Part shown: positions 19,013-30,889 of the stretch, piece by piece
Layout: each line of letters starts with the position of its first letter
How positions within the stretch are numbered: position 1 is the stretch's first letter
Assembly: GCA_025504975.1 (NCBI GenBank)
Contig: JANUWI010000018.1
Location: 496,001 to 560,000, forward strand
From: Plenodomus lindquistii
Taxonomy: Eukaryota; Ascomycota; Dothideomycetes; Pleosporales; Leptosphaeriaceae
Direction: 5' to 3'
Length of the DNA: 64,000 nucleotides
Program-made: the position numbers and the translations under genes
Notes under the pieces: model-generated
The model's database searches: none
Seen by the model: only the letters and a program-made list of their open reading frames with translations
What the model was told of the DNA's origin: nothing

Positions 19013-22000
19013 AGACTAAATAGGTCGTTTAGCTTTTCCATACTCAAGATTGACTACCCTGGACTAGATGCAGTCTGTCATTCGTTCTCTTGGCTACCTG
19101 TGGTTTATTAGGTAGGCCGGGTGTTGTATCGGCTTTGCGCATTAGTTGATAAATCTTGGGCTTGCCCGTCTCAATGGACGCCGTCTCAATGGACGTCTAA
19201 ACAGGAGTCAGCGAGCCCTATTGTATGTGTGAGTGCTATGAGGGGTTATGAGAGCCGCGTTATAGTATTGGCAGATTTCCAGCAAGAAGGCTAATTCGGA
19301 GGCCCGTCCCAAATCCGACCAACAGTGTGGAATGAAAACTCGATATGAGTTCGGCGTATATACACTGTTCCAGTGCACACATCAACTGTGGAGTGAAGAT
19401 AGCTCGTGCATCTTACACCCCTTGCCGCTAGAAGCGGCTACAGACACATATCATTGTTGTACTGACATACCTCCTTCATACAATCAATGTTCTTGATCAT
19501 TACGGAATGCCTGGCTCCGCTAATAATAATGAATCTTGCCTTCCCAAACACGACATGCAACTCTTTCGCCTCAGTCCAGAATTACTGTGTACTTCCTGCA
19601 GGTACAGGAAATCCACCAGCAGGTCACAGATCCAGCCCAGTGCCAGATCCAGGGTCCATATGCCATTATGATTGGCCCACAGACCCCATGCAATCCACAT
19701 GCCGGCAGACCCATCCGTCAGGCCTTCCACATTAGGAAACCCTTCCACCCATGTCCACTCCAGACCGCATACTACTCCACCTTCCGTCCGCATCAGCCTC
19801 AAGTCCCTGAATCGAACCCACGGCCTCCAGTGACAAGAAATTCCGGTGGCTTGACTCCCTATCAGTGGATACCCCTTCCCTTCGCTCTAAAATTTCCCCG
19901 CAAAGGGACCCTTTACAGACTCAAAGGAGTCAATATGCCAGACGGGCCAGGCCAGGCTAGCCCCCTAAGCCACAAAGATACGCGTACCACGCTACGCAAG
20001 CGATCGGAGCAACACGGGGTACAAGCTCGTGAGGTCTTGGGCCGCGGGTGTGTGCGTGGGAAGTGACTTTAACCCGAGGTACCCCATGGATTATTGCCAA
20101 GCGAGATTGCTCGGAAGAACGCAATGCAGCAGCAATCATGCCGGTCCGACTTGCCCCGGATCAATCGTGGACGGGGAGACTGGGGATGGTAGGTAAGGCG
20201 TTCGTGAGGCGTCGCGTGGGGGTTGGAGAGGGGGGGGGGTTCATAAAATATGCCGAGGGTGACGTGAGGTGGTTCCTGATGAAAGCATGTGCATAGGGCA
20301 GTATGACTGCGCGCATGACAGGCGATACGCATGCTGCTTTCTGAATGGGCTATCGTGTTTCCCAATGGCTTGTGCTCTATGGATCATGCGCGCCATGCTG
20401 TCACTGTGATGCTACGGGTTCTCCATTCTGGACCCAAACCCAACTCTACGGTCTACGTCCGGGAATACTTTGGCACAAAGCATGATTCATCTATACAGAG
20501 GGGCACATATAGCGGGTTTCAAGATTCGTGACACACTCTGCATATGAGACAGTGCATTGAAACACGCACATGCTCGGGTAAATACATGGAACAATCGGCA
20601 ATCTACGCATACACATGTCTGCAGTCGCTGGTACGCACAATGGAATAGTCAAGACTGAGCGTGGCTTTGTAGCAATGCACACCGATGAACAGTCTCGTGA
20701 TTGACCTGCAGATGCAAAGCGCCGCGCTCGCCTCACACTGTTGAAACGCAGCAGAAGCCGGTGCTCTCGCATCGAGCATGTGAAAAATGTGGGGAGGGGG
20801 CGGGAGGGCGGGAGGGCGTCATCGCGAAGGCAGGCTGGAAGAAGAATCGCGATGGTGGTGTCGTTGTCGATTGAACTTGCAAGTGTCCAAGTTGGCGTCG
20901 GGGTAATGGCCGCTATAAACTGATACCAGCCTCTATCTAGCATTGCAGCGTAGGTGGCTTGGTGTCGGTTCAAGCGATTCCATACCATCGAGATTGAGAG
21001 TGGGGGGAGGAGGAACCTGGTAAACAGTTGCGATGTGTCCTTTCACTCCAAACACTTACCCGTCATGTATCAGTGGTCAAAGTATGCCAAGTGACTTCAA
21101 ACTGCTGCAGGGTACCGTACCGTATATACAACAGCACTCTAAATGGCCGTTGACAATTAAGCCCTGATCAGCATGTACCTTGCTGCAGCAATCACCGACC
21201 AGTATACCGACAGCCTGGTCCAGCTCACGTTGGGATTTGATTGAAACAAAATCGTTCATTGGTCAGGATCCCGCGATACGGTAACTCACGTATGCAGTAT
21301 TGTTTTACATCCCGTGGCTGCGCGCTTGGTACGAAGCAGCTCACCAGGTACTTTGGAAAGTGAATTTCAAAGTAGCCATTGTATACTGTCTGGGTTGTAC
21401 CTGGATCAACACGGTTTGCGCGCCAGCACTGGTGGGATTTAGGATGCAAAAAACGTGCAGCAAACGTTTCGCTAGCCGTGGCCCAACACCAGGAAGAAAG
21501 CAGAAATGGACAAAGACAAATGCTTCGAATGAAAGAGACTCCACATCGGCGACCAGAGCGAAGGCATGGCGACAACATGGTGACTCCTATGTGACAAGCC
21601 AGCACGGTCCCGCAGGACCACAATTTTGTCCATTCTGCCTTGAGAATATCCGATGACAGCCCCGGCCATGCGGCTCAAAAAAATATAAAATCACGCCCAT
21701 GTCGTCTTACGATAGCGGATCAACCCCAAAAACGGCATCCTACCCTCGTTTGATAGTAGGATAAAAAAGGGACACAACTCCACAACGCTCCCCCATCACC
21801 CACCCCAGCACACCAATCCTTCAACGATGAGTGGTGCAAAATTACCTCGGCGAAGAGGCCGTTGTCCCCCGATGGCACGACTCGATCAAGCCCAGCAATA
21901 GAGTAGCGAACCAACGCAGCCTTATCCGTAAGCGCCACAATTTCCAGGTCAGGAAGGACGGACGATGCATGGTCCTCGATAGCTAGGCTGTGGAGACCCC

Positions 22001-24271
22001 GCAAGCCTTGAACAGCTAGGGAAGGATGCGCGCCATGGGAAGCGCATCTAGAAGCTCGCTAGACGCCAGCAAGGGGCGCGCACTGTCCTAGCTCTGATGA
22101 CTTTTGCGACAAAGTAAGGTGTAGCTTGCTGCAGGCTCCGCAATCGTTATCTGGGATGTTGGGTATGAAGGCGGGTCAAGGGGTGAAAACAATGGGGGCG
22201 GGCTGACGCAAGACTGTGTCGCACGAAGTGAGGCCGATCGGGATGGGAAGTTATTCCGTTGGCTGTTTGGTGGTGGAGAAGGTTCCAGCGGTTGATTGCG
22301 ATTCGTTTTCCAATTACTGCGTTGACCCTTATCTTTGCTTTTGCACGAGAAAGGGCAGCAGATCTGTGTGCCAAGTAAGCATGTGGTTAGCTGAAGGCGT
22401 GCTCGGGGCTAGTGAGCCCACGATGCATGGGAACGGGATCGGATTGGCGTGTAGGCAGTCCTCCTATACACCACCAAGTAACCAAGATACGATCCACCGC
22501 GGAGCGAGTTGGGTTCGAGAGCATGGCAATTCGCAAGTACACGGGATATACCGAGCGAGAGTGCACGCATGTGAACGCACCAACCAGACCTTGTATCTCC
22601 TGAGTTTCTCCTCATCTCGTATTCGGAATCTCAAAGCTTCACTCACCATTTGGCTACCACCACTGTAACTAGCATGCGTTTGCGTTGCGCTGCCGGCCCA
22701 ACAACCTTCTCTCCTCAAACGCCGCATCAACGCTTCGCTTTGGCGGCCTCGTTGCGCAGCAGCAGAACTTGTCGCCGCCGCGTCTGCGGAATTACCGGAG
22801 GACTACTACATACGTAAAAGACATGGCTGGATGTTGATGGCTGGTGTTTTGTGGAGTGCAGGAAATCGAGTCTGGGGTGCATGCCCAAGCACACGGGCGT
22901 GTGCTCGTTGACTTGTCGCCTCTCCCTCCAGCGGGATACCCAGAGGACTCGTAACAATGTTTCCAGTGACCAAATTTGTTAAGACGCTATCTACGGCTTC
23001 GTCTGTGAAGCTGCTGTAGATATGCGTGTCCTGCATCATCTCATATTGGTGGCTAAGTAGCGATAAGCAAAAGGGAGACAGTATCGATAGATCCGCGACA
23101 AGGGTCCTGGGTCATCAACACGGAAATTGTACACACGACATGTCACTTTTTCTGGGCGGGCGCGACCGCAACCGGATGTCCGCAATCTTGACCCTCCAAG
23201 GAAACACATGGTGGCATGTATGTCCGGCCGAGACAAGAAGAGACGCTAGCACAACGATGACACCTTGTCATCAACTCCGGGTGGGGAAAGGGAACAGGGA
23301 AATTGTTTTGACCGTAAGATTGTGGAGTCCCGGTCATGTACGTGGACGGGGGAAAAGGTGGCTGTGGGGGGGAAAGGGGGGGCGAGTGTCAATGCTTATC
23401 GATGCGGAATGGGTGTAGAATGGAGTCAATAATAGCTGCCTGGGAGATGGGTGTGGTCGCACAAAGGCCTGAAAGAAACCGAGACAACTTGCACACCGCA
23501 TCTTGGCTATTTCGAGGCTTTGACACCCCCGCAAAGTAGTATCATCTTCCGCACAAGTTGTGGGTGAGATCAACGGTCGCACAGCACCACAGATGCGGAG
23601 ACGCCGTCATGAGCTTATTCAATCCATTGTCAGTTAGTCACCAGTTTGGTTCCTCTTTTCCTAATTTTTTCTCCCATGTGCGGGGTTATCCTGATTGCGG
23701 AGGAGGCTAGGAGACGATCCTCGTTCTCCAGTGCGGTAAACTCTAACACGATTAAAGCTGGTAACTGGGGAGAGGGGGGGGGGCGATTTGATTTTTTGCT
23801 GTTGCATCACCAGCGCTGCAAATCACGTCACACCATCGGGGGGTTGGGCGACTGTCACCATTGCAAAACCGGTTCGTAATGCAGACAAAGCCAAATGTGG
23901 AGTCATGATTTGTCTGAATGGAGTTTGAATTACGCGCTGAGCTGAGGCATCTGTTTCTAATCCATGCCTCGCCTGCCAATAAGCAGGGCTCCCTTCCCCA
24001 CAGTGCTCAAAGCCGCCCAAAAATTTGCTGAGTGGAACAGATACAAAGCCGCCAATTATTTGCGGGGGGGTATTGAATCCGACAAATGAACAAAAGAGAT
24101 GAGTCTATCGGAACTGATGGATGGCGAATAGTGAAGTCGTAATGTGCCCTCGTAATTGTACCCATGTCTATCGCTCCCAATGGGGAGTCAACGCTCGCTA
24201 AAGAGAAAAGTGACGAATGTTGAAACTATGCTGCCAGTAACGCCGATACATGCTAGTTGGTTGAGAGTGAT
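19013..24271. other. 5.3-kb gene-poor region
   Basis: No gene could be supported. Frames up to 176 codons (for example 19536-20066 plus, 20491-20988 minus) overlap on opposite strands, have erratic composition and no domains. The region holds G-runs (about 20229, 23370, 23775, 24065) and a 15-bp direct duplication. Base composition is not obviously AT-rich, so it does not look like a strongly RIP-mutated transposon island. It includes the 3' flank of CreA. Confidence 0.45.
19167..19196. repeat. 15-bp direct duplication
   Basis: CGTCTCAATGGACG is present twice in tandem with a 15-bp period. Confidence 0.8.
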
Positions 24272-25699
24272 CTAGGTGCGATGCGACAAGTCCTCGCCCG
24301 CTAATGAAGCGGTCGTAGAAGAGTTGCCAGAGGAAAATCCGCTATTGCTGGGACCGTTGAGGAGGTCCTGCACAGCAACTTTGGGAAGTGGCACAGGGAG
24401 CTTGCGCTGTGCACCCTCGGGTTTTGCAATGATATCGCCAATGCTCATGCCATTTGTTTGGCTTGGAACATAGGGCTGCTCACGATCTGTCGAGGGCTCC
24501 ATGGGCGCGAGTGCTGGCGAAAAGTTCTGGTTCAGGCTCAGATGACGCAAGTGGGGAAGCTGGAGATCGTGGAAACCATGCGGGCGTAGCCGGGGAGAGT
24601 GTGCCGGAGTTGCGAGGGGTGTGTGGTCGGGCGTCGGGCTAGCGGAGTCATGGGAAAAGGTAGGCGAAGGTGGGGCAGTTGACATGGGCGAGCCCGGTCT
24701 TGATTTCTTCGTCATCCTGTGCGCGTAGGGATCATCGTCCTCGTGAGAATGCGATCTTGACATTGGCTGCGACGAGTATGCGTACTGCGCAAGGCCGGGG
24801 AGACGATTCTGGTACGGGTGGTAGCCGCTGCTCGTGAGGTGGTGTCTACTCGAGTGCGAGTATTGGCCAGGACGCTGTTCCAGTCTGGAAGCAGCATCGG
24901 CGAGCAAATCCATGGGGCGGGAGAGGCCGTTGGGGCTGGAGGTGTTGCTGTTGAAGCCAGATGTGCTGCCCTGGTGGTAGGCTGCGAGGTCACTTCCCAT
25001 GTTTGGCGAGTAATTTGAAAAGGAGTGGGGTGGTGAGACGTTGGGGGAGCCCAGCTGGGAATTGGGAGCACTGCGTGAGATTGGCTTGGTTGGGGGTGGC
25101 ATCATGTGGGCGAGGCCACTGGAGGTGGGGTCCATGAGGCCTTGTTGGACAGCCTGCACAGCGGCGTGGTGGGCAGCAGCATGCTGTTGGCCCTTGCCCC
25201 GCCGCGAGTTGGGGTTGTTGTGTATTCTCGAGTGCCTGGGGTTTGTTAGATGGGGAGGCGGGGTGCACAGTGGACGGGCTGGAGCATCGACATACCGGGT
25301 CAGTTCATCGGAGCGGGAGAAGCGTTTTGTGCAGCCCGGGAAGGAGCAGGCATGGGGCTTTTCGCCAGTGTGGGTGCGGATGTGACGGGTCTGGTGCTCG
25401 AGGCGGTGGAAGGCCTTGTCGCAGAGCGGGCACTTGTAGGGACGGGGCAGGTCCTGGCGGTTCTCGTCCTGCGCCTGCTGGGGGGCGTTTTGGAGCAGCG
25501 GCGCCATGAGGCTCACGGTAGCGGTAGCCATGGGCGATGAGGAGGCGGCGGCGGCGGCGGCGGCGGCGGTGGGCGACGTGGTGGTGGTGGTCAATGTGTT
25601 GGTCGTGGATGTGTTGGTCGTGGATGTGTTGGTCGTCGTGGTGGACGTGTCGGGATTGAGCAGGTTGGCGAAACCTGACGACGGGGTGGAGGAGTGCAT
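24272..25699 (-). CDS. creA: carbon catabolite repressor CreA (Cys2His2 zinc finger)
   Basis: Two exons (25699-25296 and 25235-24272; 60-bp intron with GTATGT donor and CCAG acceptor) encode 455 residues. The two C2H2 fingers at about 88-110 and 116-140 (YKCPLCDKAFHRLEHQTRHI, HACSFPGCTKRFSRSDELTR then HSRIH) are diagnostic of CreA/Mig1, which binds SYGGRG sites and represses genes for alternative carbon sources when glucose is present. The N-terminus has Thr/Asn repeats and an Ala tract. The C-terminus has the Ser/Pro-rich regulatory region, a segment LRHLSLNQNFSPALAPMEPS, and the end block SIGDIIAKPEG..LPVPLPKVAVQDLL expected of the repression region. The intron interrupts the second finger within the Arg codon after DELT. 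It sits alone between two gene-poor stretches. Confidence 0.95.
   Translation of the reverse strand: MHSSTPSSGFANLLNPDTSTTTTNTSTTNTSTTNTLTTTTTSPTAAAAAAAASSSPMATATVSLMAPLLQNAPQQAQDENRQDLPRPYKCPLCDKAFHRLEHQTRHIRTHTGEKPHACSFPGCTKRFSRSDELTRYVDAPARPLCTPPPHLTNPRHSRIHNNPNSRRGKGQQHAAAHHAAVQAVQQGLMDPTSSGLAHMMPPPTKPISRSAPNSQLGSPNVSPPHSFSNYSPNMGSDLAAYHQGSTSGFNSNTSSPNGLSRPMDLLADAASRLEQRPGQYSHSSRHHLTSSGYHPYQNRLPGLAQYAYSSQPMSRSHSHEDDDPYAHRMTKKSRPGSPMSTAPPSPTFSHDSASPTPDHTPLATPAHSPRLRPHGFHDLQLPHLRHLSLNQNFSPALAPMEPSTDREQPYVPSQTNGMSIGDIIAKPEGAQRKLPVPLPKVAVQDLLNGPSNSGFSSGNSSTTASLAGEDLSHRT
25544..25569. repeat. GCC/GGC triplet tract (poly-Ala in CreA)
   Basis: Uninterrupted GGC-type triplets encoding the N-terminal Ala run of CreA. 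Confidence 0.9.
25591..25640. repeat. 15-bp repeats encoding NTSTT units in CreA
   Basis: Three near-identical 15-bp units (GTGTTGGTCGTGGAT on the plus strand) encode the Asn-Thr-Ser-Thr-Thr repeats; likely variable between strains. Confidence 0.8.
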
Positions 25700-26810
25700 G
25701 TGACCGAGGGTAGAAAGTTGGGGGAAGGGGATGATGGGGGGCGCGGATATATGTATGGATCGCCTAGGCGGGCGTGTGGGGGTCGTGTCGAGGTGGCTGG
25801 CCTGTGCTGCGGCGGGCGAGGGCGAGGATATGCCGGAGCGCGCAGGGAGCAGCTGCCAAAGAAACGCGGTGCGCCAGCGCGGCTTGGCTGCCTGTCGGGG
25901 CCGCCACGACGACTCGTGAGGCCGTATCAGGAAAGCGGGCCTGATGACTTGCGGAGGCGTCTGTGTCGCCCTGGAATGCCGTCTCTCGCTCGTCTCGTCG
26001 CGGTGCGCCTGGCGGGACTTGCCTATTGCTCCGAGATTCCCAGCACCAGCCTGCTAAACTTGCTAACTCAGCAGAGGCGCACTGCCAACTGTGGAGCAGC
26101 CGCCCTGTGTTGAGCCGGCGACGTAATCTGTCGCTGCGCTGCGAGGAAAAAAAAATCTGGTAGCGGTGAGTGTCGGCGAGCGTACCGCTGCTGCTGCTGC
26201 CGTACGATACCTGAGGCTGTGGAGAATGCACCAACGTTGTTCGCCGTCGCCAAACCGTGGCTGGCGTCTGTCTACCTCTCTACCTCCTGCACTCAGAGAG
26301 TTGCCTGCGTGAGAGTGAGGCAGTTGAGTCAGACGGTGCAACGTTGCAGTTGAGGTGACCAAAGCTGGGGGAGAGATAAGGAACAGCTGGCGCCATGTGC
26401 TTGCCCTGTGCTATTCCAATATTCCAAACAAGCCCTTTTGCCTGCTCTGCTGTTGCGACCGGCACGCTGTGAGACAAGCCAACTGCGCACGCCCGACGCA
26501 CCACGGCACACCTGGCACCGCAGTCGTGGCGACGTGTGGCACTTCTCCCACTCTACTTGCAGACTGACTTCTCCATTGGTTGCATCAGATGACCAATCCA
26601 GCAATGCAACTCCAGCTGATCTACCCAGTGGCTCTTGATCGAGTTTCACGGCAGTCTGGCCTGGCCGACGACTCCCTTGATGCTGTGGGGGAGCATTCCT
26701 GGGGTACTCTAGGCGCAGAATAAGCAATGCTCGACACCACCCATCTACACTCCAAGACATGCTCGCCCAAACACAAACAACACCGCTATATTGCTTCTGC
26801 TGCGGGGTCC

Positions 26811-26870
26811 TGCGTAGTCCTGCGTAGTCCTGCGCAGTCCTGCGCAGTCTTGCGCAGTCTTGCGCAGTCT
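26811..26870. repeat. 10-bp tandem array, six copies
   Basis: Unit TGCGYAGTCY repeated six times without gaps, about 1.1 kb upstream of the creA start. Confidence 0.93.
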
Positions 26871-29590
26871 TGCTCCGAAGTGGCGTGAACATGGTGCACA
26901 ACTCTTCTGACGCCGCCCCCCTCCCCCCTCCTCCCTCCGCTGCGGCCCGCCGTCGATGCATCTTCCCGGGCATCCATCCTGTGTAGAGTATGCTGCTCAA
27001 GTCGGTGAACCAGTGTACGGCCATCTCTCCTGTCTCTACCCACTACATAGTATACCCATCATAGAGGCCTTACAGCGACTCGTATTGGCCAACCGTGGCC
27101 GCCAACTCGTGTCCGAGTTCCAGACATGGCGTAGAGTACCCCCAGTCGCTCATGAGCCCTGTGCTTGGCCTGGCTAAAGATTGTGGGGGACTCTGCTTGT
27201 GTTCTCTGCCACAGGCCGGCCGGCCGTCCCGATCAGTATGACGCCCATGTCCTGGGCCATATGGACTGCCTACCCCAGACAGTGCATGGCGCGGTCAAGA
27301 CTCAGAGACGACTCTGATTTTCGTCGAGTCTCACAAAGCTCATGCACCCGTTTCCAATGCTACTGCGACGTAGTAAGCTGCAAGAGCTCATCTCGGGCTC
27401 CGCTATTCTTATCTCCCTGGCATCGCGAAAAATTTGACGGTGCTGCTAGCACCCAATAGCTCGCCCCGCTCTCTTCAGATTCTCCTGCAGAACTGGGGAC
27501 ACATGGCGCTTCCTCCGAGCAAACGCCAGGCCGAGCCGATGCAACGAGAAATTTCACACGCCGGCCAAACGACGTCTCACATGCCAAACACGTGGTCGGA
27601 GAAAGTCGGAGAGCGAAGGCTTCCCAAAATATGGGGGCTCCGAATGCTGTGTTGGTGGCGCATTAGCCCCATTGCAGTCGACCGAGGCGTCCAGCCCATG
27701 CAAGGTACGCCTGATGGAAGTCGGGATGGAAGCGAAAATATCTTCCACGCATCGCATCGTCGTCCTAGACCCAGCTTCACTTTATGCAGGTGTTGTCGCC
27801 CAGTCATCATGAGTCAGCTTTGTCAGCCCCATGGCTTAGCTGTCTGTAGAGTAGTGTAGAGTAGAGTACATGTTGGCGGAGCACCAATCTGTCCTCTAAT
27901 CTCTCTACACGCTGCTGACCCCTCAGATAACCGGAACAAGTCCCAAGTCGTCCGCCGTGATAATGCACAGTCCCCGCCCCCGGCTGACAATGAGAGGGGT
28001 TATCCTAGGTTTGCACGCTCGTCGCCCAACAAACACTGTGGGAGGGGAAAAAAAAGTCTGACAACCCACACCACACCGACCAGTCGACTCACCTCATCCC
28101 ACAGTCATGACATTACGCACTGCAGAATAGCCTGCCCGCGTTCCCCGACTTTCCATCCGTGGCGATCATGTTCGCTGTGTGCAGCGTGCTGTGCATCTAA
28201 TCACGTCAAATCTGTAAAGAGCAGGTTACGCGTCGCCAACACCACAAACCCCAAGGGGCCACTGCCCGGGTCGAATCGGTTCATTCGCGGACAACAAGCT
28301 TCTTGGGGCCCCGCACAATGCACAATCTTCAAACACTGGACACAAGGCCCGAGGGTAGCCAAATGTCCAGCACCATCCAGGGGAATATCAGCGGGAATGA
28401 CGCAGGCTGGCTCAACATGTGCGCCTTGGCTTGCTTTCACTCCCAAGCAAGGAGCTGATGTCATTGTACCCCACATCCTTTGGGGGTAAGCCGGCCAGGC
28501 GCATACCACTGAATCTGGCCCAGGTGTTGGTCGTGTACAGAGTAAACATCATGTTACTACGACAGTAAGAATAGACCGAAGCCAGCCGAGGATACGTGGC
28601 TCGCACGACGTCTCAACGCCATAGCCGCGGCTACTGCCTCCGTAACACGGGAAAGCTATTCCACGGTTGTTCCGGTTTGTATCTTGGATCTTGGCGGAGT
28701 CACGATATACATACTTGATTCCTTCGTGGCATGGATAGCCTTGTCGTATTCCCCAGGCTGTAGATCAATGGGACCCCCAGGTTGAGTATGCCGGATCTCC
28801 TGAGCCCCCAATTTTGAGACACGCGTCGCTGGACCCCACATCCAGAGAGCCAAAGCTCAGTACATGCGCAGAGTACGCATTGAAACAACCCCTTTTAGGA
28901 TGTTTCCAAAAGTGTCAGGTAGATATACTGGATGCATTCGCCCACTTTGGTGGGCTGAGCTCTGTCCTTTGGTGGCTCTTCACCTGGCCCCCTTCTTTTC
29001 AACTGGATCGGCCGTGCAGTAGTAGACATGATAAGGACATTGGTAAAAGACTTTTGAGATGTTAATTTTCCGTGTTCATAGTCAAATGCGTGGGATTCAG
29101 TCCCGTGCTTCATTTCACTGTCCATCCCCTTCGTTACGCAATATCGACAGAGTTCGTCTGCAAGCGCTTCGATCAACGATGTGATCGCCGCGCTATGGTA
29201 TCTTATGCTATCACCCTAGGCGTCCAAGCCACATCAACCTCTCTCCCATGTAATTTCATGGCGCCATACTATTCGACACACGGATTCCCCTCAAGACACG
29301 TATCATCGCTGCTGCGCAATGGTATACGTAACAAGTTGTGCAAGAACGATATCAGCGACCCCCACAGCAGCTTCTGCAGCCATCGCCGTTTCTGCCTCTC
29401 CACATGATTCTCTGAACTTTCAAGGTTTGAGTCTTCTCGTTGTCGCTTGGTTTCTCAATGATGCTAGACCGGCATGCAGGGTCGCTTCAGCTTCCACTTC
29501 CGCCCTAAGCGATCCAACTGATTCACCGCTGTGGCAATCAGCCGCCACACCCTACTGTCGACTGGACCGCATTCTTCCTCAACAACCTTG

Positions 29591-29609
29591 AACCCTAACG
29601 CATAGGGTT
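29591..29609. repeat. inverted repeat AACCCTA / TAGGGTT
   Basis: A perfect 7-bp inverted repeat with a 5-nt loop, containing the telomere-type hexamer on both arms. Short enough to be chance. Confidence 0.6.
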
Positions 29610-30889
29610 ACAATATGTGAAGGGGGAGAGCGTAGTGTCATCGCGGCCTGCAGGGCTGAGAAAGACCTGCTGTATTGGGAGAACACTGTTAGCCAATTTG
29701 CTGCATTTCAACCAAGCGATTCGCCAAATCGTCGCAGAGTAGGTGTGGGTGGAGTTGAATGTATGCGTAGAGTTGGTGTAGACAGCACTAGAGTCCACCA
29801 TTGAGAATGGAGAGACAGGCGCCATTGTGTAAGCTAGCGCTGCGGTATGAGGTCATGTGGTGTAAAAGCGGTGAAGTCTAACATCGATATCATTTGTGTC
29901 GCAGTCGCTCTTCGCGATGAGCGATAGGAGTCATCACTACCACTGTCACCGCAACCTCTCCGCGGTGGGAACGGGGATCTTCCGACGGTCGTGCGGAGTG
30001 CATAGCGCCTCTTCGGTATGATAATGACCGGATTGTGTTTGTGGCTTGCCACGAGACCGATGTGGTCACCTGCGTCTGTGATCTTCTCCTGTCGGTGGCC
30101 TCGCTGTGCACCACGTCTGAAACGTCTCATGGGCATCTTGACTGCGGCCCCCACGCCCAAGTATCCTCATCTCATCCCGCTGACCCTGCACTCTGCACGC
30201 CACATACAAGAGCGCATGTATCCAAGCAACGCGTGCATTTTACCGGTCAATGAACCCGGTGCTCTGGTTCCCCGAAGCCTGCGCACAGGTGGTGTGCTCC
30301 AAAGTTCTTGCCTGGCATATGCACGTGCGAAGGGTCGGTTAAGATACGCATCTCTTGTACTTGCTTTTTGCTGCGTCTCGGGCCGCATACCTTCAGATTA
30401 GGTGTACCGCCAGTGGCGAAACAACGTGATCGGAGATATAGAACGCGAGGAGCAAGAACGAAGAGACATAACGCAGACGCCTTATTGACGGAAGAATTGC
30501 GATAAGAGGAACATTTGTTGGCGGGATGCAGCCAAATACGACCGCTGATACCAAAGCGGTTGATGTCGCCCATGGAGATCAGTGATTGTGGGGTCAGAGC
30601 CTAGCAGATCAATCCGGGGTCTGGGTGACCCCACACGGCTCGATAGCGAGTACCGGTCCCATGGGTTCTGAATGCCCCAAATCATCGGTCTGGAGTGTCA
30701 TATCCGGTGTGACTGAAGTTCCGTCGGCTCAGGTCTCTCGCAAGAGGAGCATGATGAGAGGCAAACGAGCTTGTCTCACAGCTCAGTTGGAGGCGTCCGA
30801 TGAGCTCCAGAGTGGCACGGACATAGCGAACCGGAGCTGCGCCGTCTTCGCTAGAGGAAGGCTTGAACAACTTGTCCGCGCGACCAGGA

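Larger units (their letters stand above)
25700..30889. other. 5.2-kb gene-poor region upstream of CreA
   Basis: Long upstream region of creA reaching to the 3' end of the Rad51-paralogue gene. It contains a 10-bp tandem array (26811-26870), an inverted telomere-like hexamer palindrome (29591-29609) and scattered short frames. The largest frames (26329-27024 minus, partly the repeat in translation; 30247-30573 minus, 108 codons) have no recognisable domain. A long creA leader or a non-coding transcript is possible. Confidence 0.45.

Noticed and set aside
19536..20066. 176-codon plus-strand frame
   Set aside because: Pro-rich, no domain, overlapped by a minus-strand frame of similar quality; no splice support.
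20491..20988. 165-codon minus-strand frame
   Set aside because: No domain or signal peptide and erratic composition; weak evidence only.
26329..27043. Frames with repeated CARLRRTAQD-type units
   Set aside because: They are translations of the 10-bp tandem array and differ in every frame; no start context or domain.
28255..28285. GGGTCGAATC-like sequence as a tRNA B-box
   Set aside because: Lacks the TTC of the T-loop and any A-box at suitable distance.
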